Source: Pandoraea commovens (GTDB lineage Bacteria; Pseudomonadota; Gammaproteobacteria; Burkholderiales; Burkholderiaceae). From it: a stretch of 64,000 bases of DNA. Shown here piece by piece: positions 25,878 through 38,394 of the stretch. Both the position numbers and the translations under genes were made by a program. The notes beneath the pieces were generated by a model. That model searched no databases. It was not told the DNA's origin and saw nothing but the letters and a program-made list of their open reading frames with translations. The DNA is taken from the NCBI RefSeq assembly GCF_902459615.1, contig NZ_CABPSA010000002.1, forward strand, positions 124,001-188,000. The letters are read 5' to 3'. Position 1 is the stretch's first letter; every line of letters starts with the position of its first letter.

Positions 25878-27944
25878 TCAACGCAACGGGCAAGTTGAGA
25901 AAGTGCATTCGCTCATACCTCTCGGCCAGTCAGCTTGTCTCATTATTGCGCATTGCAGGACGATATTTGCGCCGTAGGCAGCACGCCGATGGAACCAGAT
26001 GCCGCCCGGTTCGTAAGTGAGTGAAGCATCGTCGCCGGTGAGCCTTCCATTAAAATTTGCCCTGATCTTGCATGAAGCCATATTTGCAGGCCTCGAAAAA
26101 AGCCACCATGAATTGCCGTCGGAGCGTCCGTTGACGGTTGTAGTTACCATCGCAATGCTGTAGTTCAGCTGAGATCGGGTGCTCTCCAATCCAAACGTGC
26201 GAAAGAGTACCTGCAATTCCTCGTTGAACTTCCGCGCATCCTTGTCGGCAACCACACTAATCGGTTTGACCGACGCCTCGTGAATTGGCGGCATCGTGCT
26301 GTAGGTCCGGGTATAGTTCCACCTCGTGGATTTGCGTCCACTTTCCAAATAGCCTCCATGCTCATCGAAGGTCGGCCATCCCCACCAATACCAGGCATTT
26401 TCACCCACGTTCGGTGTACCGGAGCCCTTGGACAGGCAGATCAATTGCTCACGTCCACTCGGGGACTGCGTGACAATAAAATTTCCCTGATCTTTCGCAG
26501 CCCGCAACTCCGCGCCCTGTCCGTTTCCATTGACGATCGTGCACGCCAGGACTTTGGCGTCTCGACGAGACGAAACGTAGAAATACAATGCCGATCCAAG
26601 CTTCGCCCCCTCCCGGCTGGGTGCAAGAGAAAACCGCGAGACCCTCCACTGCTGGTCGACCAGAATTGCTTTTTCGATCTCCTTGATGATTTCCTTCGGC
26701 ACCTCCTTGACGCTGCCCGGGGTGCTGGCGAGTTTCCACACCCAATAGTTGCTGCCCGGCGAACTCCGTTGGCATGAAAGCAGTTTGCCGTCGTCATCTC
26801 GCGTCAGGCCCCACACGTCACAGGTCGTGCCAGCCATTTTGCCCTTCTTCAACTGCACGACTCCGGACTCCGCCGAAAACGACTCCGTGAGCAAGTTCTT
26901 GGCCGATACGTCGCCAGCCTCATCGATGTTCTTGCCCTGCATCTTCAATGCCCCACCCAGCGTTGCACCTTTCGACGCATGCAGACTCCCGACGTTAGCG
27001 GTGCCGGTTACGTTGGCCTGCCCGACTTGAAGGGTGCCCGTACCCGTAATGTCTTTCGCGCCAACGATACTGTGATTCGTGCCCTGATCGCTCAGGTCGA
27101 GTTCACCTTTGATGTTCGCACTGCCCGTGATCTCGATCTGCTTCGCTTTTACTTTTCCGTCCGCAACAATGGTGTTCGCCTTAACTTCGCCAACACCAAC
27201 GATGTTATGTCGGGTAATCGTTTTGTCGTTCTTGTCACGTTCCTCAAAATCCAGCGGCCCTTTCATTTTGGAACCATCGCGTCGCACGAAAACGCTCTGG
27301 GCACTTGTGGCGTACCCCCCTCTGATGGCAACCAGTCCTGCCGCACCAACCGGGTTGAATACACGACCGGTACTTCCGCCAGAATCCAGGAACCTGAATT
27401 CCTTCTTGCCCTCGTCTGAAGACACGCCGCCCAACGCACCGATTTTGCGTGCGGCAATGACCGCTGCATCGATATCCGGTTCCGCGGAGTAGCGTTTCAA
27501 CATGGGCTTACTGATGTAGGTCAATGTCTCGACATTGCAGGTGCCTTTCGCGTCACACGCGGGATACACGCGAATAGCGTACTCTCCAACGTTACCCGGC
27601 GGCGTCGTCCCCATACCGACTGCTCCGGTCACCTTGATGAGCGTCGTCGCATCCAGATTGCCGACGAAACGGCCTAACGCATCGCTTTTCTGAACGAACG
27701 TGACGCCGTTCACTTCGAAGGTTCGTTTCGAGTCCCTCAAAAGCGCGTCGATTTCATGGTGATGCGCTACGACAAAGCTCTCCACCCGGCCACCCACCGC
27801 CTTTAACGCCTCCCCCACACGCTCGGCTTTCTCGATACGCATATGCCTCGATTGATTGATCCCCCAGAACGAAATCAATAGCCCAACGACAGCGACGGCC
27901 ACCGCCGCAGAAATCAAGAAGACACCCGATTGTCTCTTCCGCAT
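25878..27944 (-). CDS. PilV/shufflon-type pilus tip protein, copy 1
   Basis: The 688-residue protein resembles the shufflon N-terminal constant region of type IV pilus tip adhesins (PilV). It has a short basic leader MRKRQSG followed by a hydrophobic helix as in prepilins, but without the usual Glu at position 5. A conserved part (~30-215) follows, then repeated short strands (residues ~215-370: GVGEVKANTI, GAKDITGTGTL, NVGSLHASKGATL) like a beta-solenoid stalk, and a divergent Cys-containing C-terminal domain (~380-688) that would be the adhesin head. It is a paralogue of the adjacent upstream gene. No pilus assembly genes or recombinase are nearby. Confidence 0.7.
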   Translation of the reverse strand: MRKRQSGVFLISAAVAVAVVGLLISFWGINQSRHMRIEKAERVGEALKAVGGRVESFVVAHHHEIDALLRDSKRTFEVNGVTFVQKSDALGRFVGNLDATTLIKVTGAVGMGTTPPGNVGEYAIRVYPACDAKGTCNVETLTYISKPMLKRYSAEPDIDAAVIAARKIGALGGVSSDEGKKEFRFLDSGGSTGRVFNPVGAAGLVAIRGGYATSAQSVFVRRDGSKMKGPLDFEERDKNDKTITRHNIVGVGEVKANTIVADGKVKAKQIEITGSANIKGELDLSDQGTNHSIVGAKDITGTGTLQVGQANVTGTANVGSLHASKGATLGGALKMQGKNIDEAGDVSAKNLLTESFSAESGVVQLKKGKMAGTTCDVWGLTRDDDGKLLSCQRSSPGSNYWVWKLASTPGSVKEVPKEIIKEIEKAILVDQQWRVSRFSLAPSREGAKLGSALYFYVSSRRDAKVLACTIVNGNGQGAELRAAKDQGNFIVTQSPSGREQLICLSKGSGTPNVGENAWYWWGWPTFDEHGGYLESGRKSTRWNYTRTYSTMPPIHEASVKPISVVADKDARKFNEELQVLFRTFGLESTRSQLNYSIAMVTTTVNGRSDGNSWWLFSRPANMASCKIRANFNGRLTGDDASLTYEPGGIWFHRRAAYGANIVLQCAIMRQADWPRGMSECTFSTCPLR

Positions 27945-27975
27945 CGCCCCTCCTCTGACGAAACTTTATTGCGCC

Positions 27976-28120
27976 ATATCGCGCGTGGCAGCAAAGTCGT
28001 CAAAAAATCGGACATTTTGCGAGCGGACATGCCCCCCGAAAATCAGGGAACCCCTGAAATTTGGCATCGGAGATGTCCGAAAACTGAAGCGATTACCCAA
28101 AAAGAAAAATGCCGCACAGT
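27976..28120 (-). repeat. duplicated leader, copy 1
   Basis: This stretch upstream of copy 1 matches 30215-30353 upstream of copy 2: 25 of 28 bases agree in the ATATCG...GTCAA block (27976-28003), the GTCCGAA block recurs, and AAAAAGAAAAA-GCCGCAC recurs at nearly the same distance (~125 versus ~122 bases). The last block is the left arm of the sdaA terminator, so the duplication included it. Confidence 0.65.
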
Positions 28121-28128
28121 GGTCGCGC

Positions 28129-28166
28129 GCACCGTCGCCATGCAGGGCGATGCGGGTGGCGTTCAT
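28129..28166 (-). pseudogene. remnant of the sdaA 3' region
   Basis: These 38 bases match sdaA at 30511-30548 with about 32 identities. Translated on the minus strand they read NATRIALHGDGAR against [13 protein letters not shown] in SdaA. The remnant sits directly beyond the decayed terminator copy, in the same order as sdaA and its terminator. It is therefore probably a relic of the duplication that created the second PilV-like gene. Confidence 0.6.
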
Positions 28167-28244
28167 GTGCCGGACAGATGAGCATTCGGTAGCGAGTCGC
28201 GCGCTTCGACGCAGAGAGGCATGACGTGGGGAACCCGACTGCGC

Positions 28245-30170
28245 TCACCACGTGGATGCACAGTTGTTGCCGCCGTGACTGCAAACGGAGAAACCTGCGG
28301 CTAATGCGTCTGCCTTCGTGGGAAATGCACAGGTCACCTCGCCATACGTATTGCCAAAGTCGACGATGGGCGTTCCGTCGGCATCCATCTCAACAGAGGC
28401 CCGTTTGGAACCTCCGGATGTCGAATAGCACCAGTTCCGCTCCATCACTGTGCATGCCAGCGCACCTTTCATTCGGCCCCGATAGCTACCGGTGCAATTT
28501 TTCCACTCGTAGCTCCAGATGCCCATCACGATGTGCTCTTGTTGACGGCGCGCAAATATGGCGATGGCTTTGTCCTGGAACTCGGAGGTATAGCTAGCGT
28601 ACAGTTCACGCGGTGGAATGTTGACGTAATTCCATGCATTCGAACTGATTATCGAGTACACCTCCGCTTTTATATGTTTCGATCGCGATAAGCACGCAAC
28701 GGCGGCGCCATTTCCGGTCCGGGAAAACGATATCGAGCCGTCGGACATCAACGTAATCTCAGGACTGCCCGCATGGTCGCTGCCCGCAAGGAATGTTGCG
28801 GACGTCATGTTACTGCGCGGCATGTCGACCAGCGCACAGGCCAACGCGCCCCAGACACGGGACATCCCCTGATGCTGGGCCGGCCGAAAAAGGGAGAGCC
28901 ACATCGCCTCATTTTTTCGGATGACCTGAATAATGGGATCCGGCACTTCCGTTACGGTTTTCGGCGTACTCGCCAATTGCCAGGACCCGCTTTGACATGA
29001 GAGCACGCGCCCACGGGCATCGAGCGCGATGCCGTTGGACGCAGAACGGTCGATGCCGCCGACGCCACTGCAAGCGCCACCAACGCGGTACTCCTGTTCC
29101 AGCACGACCACACCTGATCCCGACTTCAAGGCCTGCCTCGACGTGATCGTGTCCGCAACTGCCTTGCCTGCTCGCAAATCGCCGCTGACCTTCAGATCCT
29201 TTGAGACCTCGACGCTTTCCGCACCCAGCGCACCATCGACCTTTGCACTGGCGACATCGAGTCTCTTCATCGTCAGCGTTCCGTCTCCCGTAATGTCTCC
29301 CGCCCCAAGGATATTGCTTCGCTTCTTGGTGGTCGGATCGGTCAGATTCAGCGGGCCGCTTATCGTGGCACCGCCCATATTCACCGTGCCTTTCACGGTC
29401 GCACTCGTTACCTCAAGGGACTGTCCCTCGATCTTTCCCGCGCCCACGATGCCGTGCTTGCCCATCTGCAGATCGCCAGTCATTGCGCGCGAACCGTCGC
29501 GACGAAGATAAGCGTCCGCCGCACCGGTCGAGTAACCCCCTCGCATTGCCACGAGGCCGCCCGTCGTCGCGAACTTCTCAACGGTACTGTTGCGTCCATT
29601 AGCCTCAAGAAATCGGAACGCGTGCCCCCCTCCCATCTGCGATACGCCACCTAACATGCCGATCTTGCGCGCAGCAATCGCCGCCGCGTCCATGTCCGGC
29701 TCAGACGCATAAGGTTTTGGAATCGGCTTCTCGATGTACGTCAGGGTTTCGACGTTGCAGTTGTTTCCCTTGCCGTCGCATCCGAGATAGACCCGAATGA
29801 CGTAGTCCCCGACATTCCCCGGCGGACGCTCACCGATGCCGGTCGCGTTCGTCGCCTTGATCAGCGTAGCGGCCGTGAGTTTGCCGACATATTCGTTGCC
29901 AAGCGCATCCGTCTCTCGTTGGAATGTCATTCCACCGGCTTTGAGCTGCTTCTTCCCATCGCGTAACAACGCATCGATCTCATGATGATGCTCGACGACG
30001 AAACTCTGCACTCTGTCGCCGATAATCTTGAGCGCCTCGCCGATACGTTCGGCTCTCTCGATTCGCATCTGACGCGCGTAATTCACGCCCCAGAACGAGA
30101 TCAGTACGCCCAGGATGGCGACCGCAATCGCGGCCGAAATCAGGAATGCGCCTGTTTGCTTCTTTCGCAT
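28245..30170 (-). CDS. PilV/shufflon-type pilus tip protein, copy 2
   Basis: The 641-residue paralogue of the following gene has the same layout: leader MRKKQTG, a hydrophobic helix, a conserved part to about residue 215 (shared blocks include HHHEIDALLRD, TLIK.T, PPGNVG.Y.IRVY, CNVETLTYI.KP, AARKIG.LGGVS), short-strand stalk repeats, and a C-terminal head (~370-641) with ~10 Cys that shows little resemblance to copy 1. The gene lies ~220 bases after sdaA, beyond that gene's terminator, and has its own leader. The two heads may bind different targets. Confidence 0.7.
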   Translation of the reverse strand: MRKKQTGAFLISAAIAVAILGVLISFWGVNYARQMRIERAERIGEALKIIGDRVQSFVVEHHHEIDALLRDGKKQLKAGGMTFQRETDALGNEYVGKLTAATLIKATNATGIGERPPGNVGDYVIRVYLGCDGKGNNCNVETLTYIEKPIPKPYASEPDMDAAAIAARKIGMLGGVSQMGGGHAFRFLEANGRNSTVEKFATTGGLVAMRGGYSTGAADAYLRRDGSRAMTGDLQMGKHGIVGAGKIEGQSLEVTSATVKGTVNMGGATISGPLNLTDPTTKKRSNILGAGDITGDGTLTMKRLDVASAKVDGALGAESVEVSKDLKVSGDLRAGKAVADTITSRQALKSGSGVVVLEQEYRVGGACSGVGGIDRSASNGIALDARGRVLSCQSGSWQLASTPKTVTEVPDPIIQVIRKNEAMWLSLFRPAQHQGMSRVWGALACALVDMPRSNMTSATFLAGSDHAGSPEITLMSDGSISFSRTGNGAAVACLSRSKHIKAEVYSIISSNAWNYVNIPPRELYASYTSEFQDKAIAIFARRQQEHIVMGIWSYEWKNCTGSYRGRMKGALACTVMERNWCYSTSGGSKRASVEMDADGTPIVDFGNTYGEVTCAFPTKADALAAGFSVCSHGGNNCASTW

Positions 30171-30214
30171 TGTCCGTGCCCTCTCTCTCAGTCACGTCAC
30201 TGCCGCGCAACGCG

Positions 30215-30353
30215 ATATCGTGCGTGGCAGTAAAGACGTCAAGCCCGCTATTCTCTAGGCAAGCGCCCGAAAGAGGTCTGGGAGGTGTCCGAACTTCGCG
30301 AACCGCGCTCCCGAAACCGACAGTGCGGGCCTCAAAAAGAAAAAAGCCGCACG
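30215..30353 (-). repeat. duplicated leader, copy 2
   Basis: This is the counterpart of 27976-28120 and probably carries the promoter of the PilV-like gene. It ends inside the intact sdaA terminator, whereas copy 1 has only one terminator arm. Confidence 0.65.
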
Positions 30354-30372
30354 GCGAAAACCGTGCGGCTTT
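30339..30372 (-). terminator. rho-independent terminator of sdaA
   Basis: On the minus strand, AAGCCGCACGG pairs perfectly with CCGTGCGGCTT (30344-30354 with 30361-30371) over a 6-base loop and is followed by TTTTTTC. It lies just after the sdaA stop. Confidence 0.9.
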
Positions 30373-30393
30373 GATGTTGCTACGCAGAACGCG

Positions 30394-31797
<1,404 letters not shown>

Positions 31798-31880
31798 GGG
31801 GCTTTCCTGAAGTGCTGAAACGAAGTTGTGACTCGACGGATACCGCTAATCTGACGCATCCGCGTTACATCTATAGAGAC

Positions 31881-31912
31881 AAAAAGGGGCCAGCAATGTT
31901 TCTGCCGGCCCC
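31881..31912 (-). terminator. rho-independent terminator of gcvTHP
   Basis: On the minus strand, GGGGCCGGCA pairs with TGCTGGCCCC (one G-U) over a 6-base loop, followed by five T. It lies ~25 bases after the gcvP stop and ends the glycine cleavage operon. Confidence 0.88.
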
Positions 31913-31936
31913 CGTTTGTCGAATTATCGCGACGTT

Positions 31937-34864
<2,928 letters not shown>

Positions 34865-35018
34865 GGGTCAAATCTCTCGTTCGATCACGGCAAGTGACGG
34901 CGTAGGAGGTATTGCGTAATTCACGTCGACGCAGAGACGGTTTGCGAACAGCGCCGCGCGAGCCGAGGCCACGCAGCGCCGTCCACCGACCGGACTCGGT
35001 CGTCAGACCGGTCGCAGA

Positions 35019-35402
35019 TTACGCGCCGATCTTCTTGGCGTAGGCGCCAGCGTCGAGCAGCTTGTCCAGCTCAGCTACGTTCGACGGCTTCACGCGGAAC
35101 AGCCAGTTGCCGTAGGCGTCGCCGTTGATCAGGTCGGGCGAGCCCGGCACTTCTTCGTTCACTTCGAGGATCTCGCCGCTGACCGGCGAGTGGACGTCCG
35201 CAGCCGCCTTGACCGACTCGATCACGGTCGAGGCTTCGTCAGCGGCCACCGTGCGGCCGACATCCGGCAGCTCGACGAACACGATGTCGCCCAGGGATTC
35301 CTGTGCGAAGTCGGTAATGCCGACCGTCACGGTGCCGTCGGCTTCGAGACGCGCCCATTCGTCGGATTCGGTGTACTTCAGGTTATCGGGGATGTTCGCC
35401 AT
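35019..35402 (-). CDS. gcvH: glycine cleavage system H protein
   Basis: This 127-residue carrier holds lipoate on Lys65 (in [21 protein letters not shown]), swinging between the P, T and L proteins. The acidic C-terminal half and length are standard. It lies 77 bases after gcvT and 154 before gcvP in one operon under the glycine riboswitch. Confidence 0.97.
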   Translation of the reverse strand: MANIPDNLKYTESDEWARLEADGTVTVGITDFAQESLGDIVFVELPDVGRTVAADEASTVIESVKAAADVHSPVSGEILEVNEEVPGSPDLINGDAYGNWLFRVKPSNVAELDKLLDAGAYAKKIGA

Positions 35403-35479
35403 GTTGACGCTCCGGGATTCAGTGTTTGGGGTATTCGGTTTTCGGTACTTCGTGTCGCCGTGCCGTAATGGAGTCTTGC

Positions 35480-36586
35480 TCAGGCCACCACGGCCTTGCC
35501 GTGACGCACGAACGGTAATTTGACCACACGTGCGGGCAATTGCTTGTCACGAATTTGCACATGGACGATGGCACCGTCCGGCACGCCCTTCGGCAGGCGG
35601 GCAAAAGCGATCGATTGCTCGAGGCTCGGGCTGAACGTGCCGCTGGTGATTTCACCGTCGCCCGCGTCCGTCACCACGACCTGATGGGCGCGCAGCACGC
35701 CGCCCTTGCCGTCGAGCACGAGACCGGCGAAGCGCCACGTCTGGCCACGCGAGATCAGCGAGTCCTTGCCGACGAACGTGCGGTCGCTTTCCTTCTCGAC
35801 GGTCCAGCCCAGACCGGCGTCGAGCGGCGACACGTCGTCGTCCATGTCCTGACCGTAGAGGTTCATGCCCGCTTCCAGACGCAGCGTGTCGCGCGCGCCA
35901 AGACCGGCCGGGCGCACGCCAGCGGCGACCAGCGCCTTCCACAGCGCCGCCACGTGATCCGAGTTCACGACGACTTCGAAGCCGTCTTCACCCGTGTAGC
36001 CGGTGCGCGCGATCATCAGCTCGCCGAAGGCGGTGTCTTTGGCGAACGCGGCGTTGAACGGCTTGAGGGTTTCGCTGACTGCCTGGCTGCCCGGCACGGC
36101 CTGCCACACCTTGGCGCGCGCGTTCGGACCCTGCACGGCCACGATCGACAGATCGCGACGCGGGGTGATCGTCAGGCTGTAATCGCCGTGGGCGTTGAGC
36201 TGACCGATCCACGCGAGATCCTTGTCGGCAGTACCGGCGTTCACGACGATGCGGAACCAGTCTTCGGCGATGAAATAGATGATGAGGTCGTCGATCACGC
36301 CGCCGCTCGGATTGAGCATGCAGGTGTAGAGCGCCTTACCCGGGGATTGAAGCTTGTCGACGTTGTTGGCGACGGCGAAGCGCAGGAATTCGCGGCAGCT
36401 CGGGCCGTGCAGGTCGACCACGCACATGTGCGAGACGTCGAACATGCCTGCGTCGGTACGCACGGCGTTGTGCTCTTCGATTTGGGAGCCGTAGTTCACC
36501 GGCATGTCCCAGCCGCCGAAATCGACCATGCGGGCACCGGCTGCGCGGTGCGTCTCGTTGAGCGGAGTACGTTTGAGTTCGGTCAT
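35480..36586 (-). CDS. gcvT: aminomethyltransferase, glycine cleavage T protein
   Basis: GcvT moves the methylene group from lipoylated GcvH to tetrahydrofolate and releases ammonia. The 368-residue protein starts [14 protein letters not shown] and carries [16 protein letters not shown] and MFDVSHM, typical of the family. An in-frame ATG at 36619 would add 11 residues with a GGA before it; the family alignment favours the shorter form, though its ribosome site is poor. It is the first gene after the riboswitch leader. Confidence 0.95.
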   Translation of the reverse strand: MTELKRTPLNETHRAAGARMVDFGGWDMPVNYGSQIEEHNAVRTDAGMFDVSHMCVVDLHGPSCREFLRFAVANNVDKLQSPGKALYTCMLNPSGGVIDDLIIYFIAEDWFRIVVNAGTADKDLAWIGQLNAHGDYSLTITPRRDLSIVAVQGPNARAKVWQAVPGSQAVSETLKPFNAAFAKDTAFGELMIARTGYTGEDGFEVVVNSDHVAALWKALVAAGVRPAGLGARDTLRLEAGMNLYGQDMDDDVSPLDAGLGWTVEKESDRTFVGKDSLISRGQTWRFAGLVLDGKGGVLRAHQVVVTDAGDGEITSGTFSPSLEQSIAFARLPKGVPDGAIVHVQIRDKQLPARVVKLPFVRHGKAVVA

Positions 36587-36676
36587 CGGGGCGTCTGTCC
36601 GTAAGGCTCCAAGGTTCATGAATTCCGGACGACGTCTGGCGCGTGTGTCATTCGCCGATTTCGCCGTCCGAAAATG

Positions 36677-36769
36677 CAAAAAGGGGTCATCTCGACGACC
36701 GGCACTTGTCGCGCGGGGCGCGTGCCTGTGCACTAGCCCGGCGCAATGCCAGTTGGCGAGATGACCCCT
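36677..36769 (-). terminator. riboswitch expression-platform terminator
   Basis: On the minus strand AGGGGTCATCTCG and CGAGATGACCCCT form a perfect 13-base stem (36757-36769 with 36682-36694) around 62 bases, followed by five T. It begins directly after the second glycine aptamer and ends ~90 bases before gcvT, so it probably is the attenuator that glycine binding prevents. Confidence 0.72.
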
Positions 36770-36978
36770 CTGTCCTTGGTACCTGAGAGATTGCCCGGTT
36801 CATTCGATGACCGGCCCCTTCGGTGGGTTGCCCGCGTGCCATGCACGCCGCAACCGCTCTCCAGAGATCGAAGGCGATGCCTTCGGCGCGGCCGGTCCTT
36901 GATGCCTGAGAGTTTGTGGGTATTACCCCTTCGGCGGCGCCGGCATGTGCTTCCCGGCGCGCTCTCCCGACCACGCTC
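36765..36978 (-). promoter_or_regulatory. tandem glycine riboswitch
   Basis: Two aptamers are visible on the minus strand. The first has GGGAGAGCGC, GCCGAAGGGG and AACTCTCAGGCATCAAGGAC; the second has CTGGAGAGCGG, CACCGAAGGGG and ATCTCTCAGGTACCAAGGAC. These are the conserved core elements of the cooperative glycine riboswitch. It lies upstream of gcvT, its usual target, and turns the operon on when glycine is plentiful. Confidence 0.95.
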
Positions 36979-37090
36979 GCGCACTTTACGGGGAAAGCCG
37001 GGGACTGTCAATTTGGGCCAAAAACGGCTCGACGTGCCGTACGCGCTCGGCGCAATTTCAATGCCGATTCAATGTCGGCTCAGTGTCGAT

Positions 37091-38074
37091 TTAGCGCGAT
37101 TCGCCCGGATTCGTACCCGCCGGACACCCATCCCGTCCCCATCGTCCACTGCACACCGCCCAGATGCAGCGCTGCTTCGGAATCACTTCGAACCAGCGAT
37201 AGCGGTCACATTGCGCGAGCGCTGCGGCAATCGTCGCCGCCGCCGTTTGCGCCGTGGGTGCAGACGCCACCGCAGCCGAGGCCACCTCGGACTGCCCTTG
37301 CGCTTGCTGCGCGGCGGCAATCGCGCCGATGTCGTCGTTGTCGTAATGGGCTGGCAGATCGGAGTTGGCCGCCGTCCGGGGCGGCGCACTGGGCCCAGCC
37401 CCTGCCGCCCTTCGGCTGAGCAATTGCATCATCGGATCCGGAGCACTATTCGAGGTCACCGTCGATGGCGACGTCGATGGCGACGTCGCAGCCGCCGTCA
37501 GCGCCGCCGTGGCCGCCGATGCGGTCAATGGCGTACCTCCTCCGGCCGTGGTCGCTGCGATTTCGGCCGCCGCGCCGGACGCCGCCGCATCCACCGCAGC
37601 GAGCGCCTGTGCACGCGCCAGGGCAGCCGACGCCTCGCTCGCCGCGCCAGCCACGGGGCTCGACGCCAGCGGCGCGTCGTTACCGGAATTGAAAGGGGTG
37701 ACGGCGATTCCGCCGGGCGGCTTCGGCACCGGATCGACAAACGGCGCGCGCAGGTTCCACCAGATGCCGAGCAATGCGATGGCGGCGAATATCGCCGTGC
37801 CGATGACGAGCGCGCTGTTGAGCCAGCCGGGCTCTTCGCCACGCGCACGACGTTCCCGACGCGTGGGCTTTAGAGAGGGAGGAATGTCGGACGCAGCGGC
37901 GTCGGGTTCGGCAGACACCGCAGGCGAGCGCATCTCGGGCATCGCCCCGACGGCAGCCACGCTCAGCCCGTCATCCGGGAGGAATCCGGGTTCGGCATCC
38001 GCGAGTGTTGCGCCGCACTTCACACAGTGCAGTGCACGCGTCGCATTGTTCGTCCCACAGGTTGGACATTGCAC
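37091..38074 (-). CDS. membrane protein with N-terminal zinc ribbon
   Basis: The 327-residue protein begins with a zinc ribbon (CPTCG and CVKCG, residues 3-22), then a basic stretch, one membrane helix (about residues 86-106, ALVIGTAIFAAIALLGIWW), and a long Ala/Ser/Thr-rich region. A short Cys-rich end follows (CDRYRWFEVIPKQRCIWAVC). It is probably an inner-membrane protein with a periplasmic tail; no function is known. The start is GTG at 38074, because GGTGAGG precedes it and the ribbon begins there. The longer frame to 38143 adds basic residues of low likelihood. Confidence 0.65.
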   Translation of the reverse strand: MQCPTCGTNNATRALHCVKCGATLADAEPGFLPDDGLSVAAVGAMPEMRSPAVSAEPDAAASDIPPSLKPTRRERRARGEEPGWLNSALVIGTAIFAAIALLGIWWNLRAPFVDPVPKPPGGIAVTPFNSGNDAPLASSPVAGAASEASAALARAQALAAVDAAASGAAAEIAATTAGGGTPLTASAATAALTAAATSPSTSPSTVTSNSAPDPMMQLLSRRAAGAGPSAPPRTAANSDLPAHYDNDDIGAIAAAQQAQGQSEVASAAVASAPTAQTAAATIAAALAQCDRYRWFEVIPKQRCIWAVCSGRWGRDGCPAGTNPGESR

Positions 38075-38394
38075 GGCGACCTCACCACGATGGCAACGTT
38101 TTTCATTATAGGCACCCGGTCGGCGTCGACGCCAGCGCGACACCTTCTGCCAGCGGTCACGCGTCGCGCCGGCCCCACAGTCGGGCCCCCACGCTCAGCC
38201 CTGCGCGGGCCTTCACACGCGCGTCGTTAGGGACAACCCCTCGATGTCACGGCGGCGTGCATCCTGCGTGATAGACTTGCCCACCACCCGGCGCATGCCC
38301 GTTTTGACCGACGTTTCGACCGAATCGCGGAACCTCCATCAGGCATGTCGCACGCGGCCAGCGCTTTCAATCTTCGTCCCCATCGCTTCACACC

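Noticed and set aside
25878-30170. Site-specific inversion (shufflon) system
   Set aside because: No recombinase gene or short inverted repeats were found around the two PilV-like genes; the variation looks fixed.
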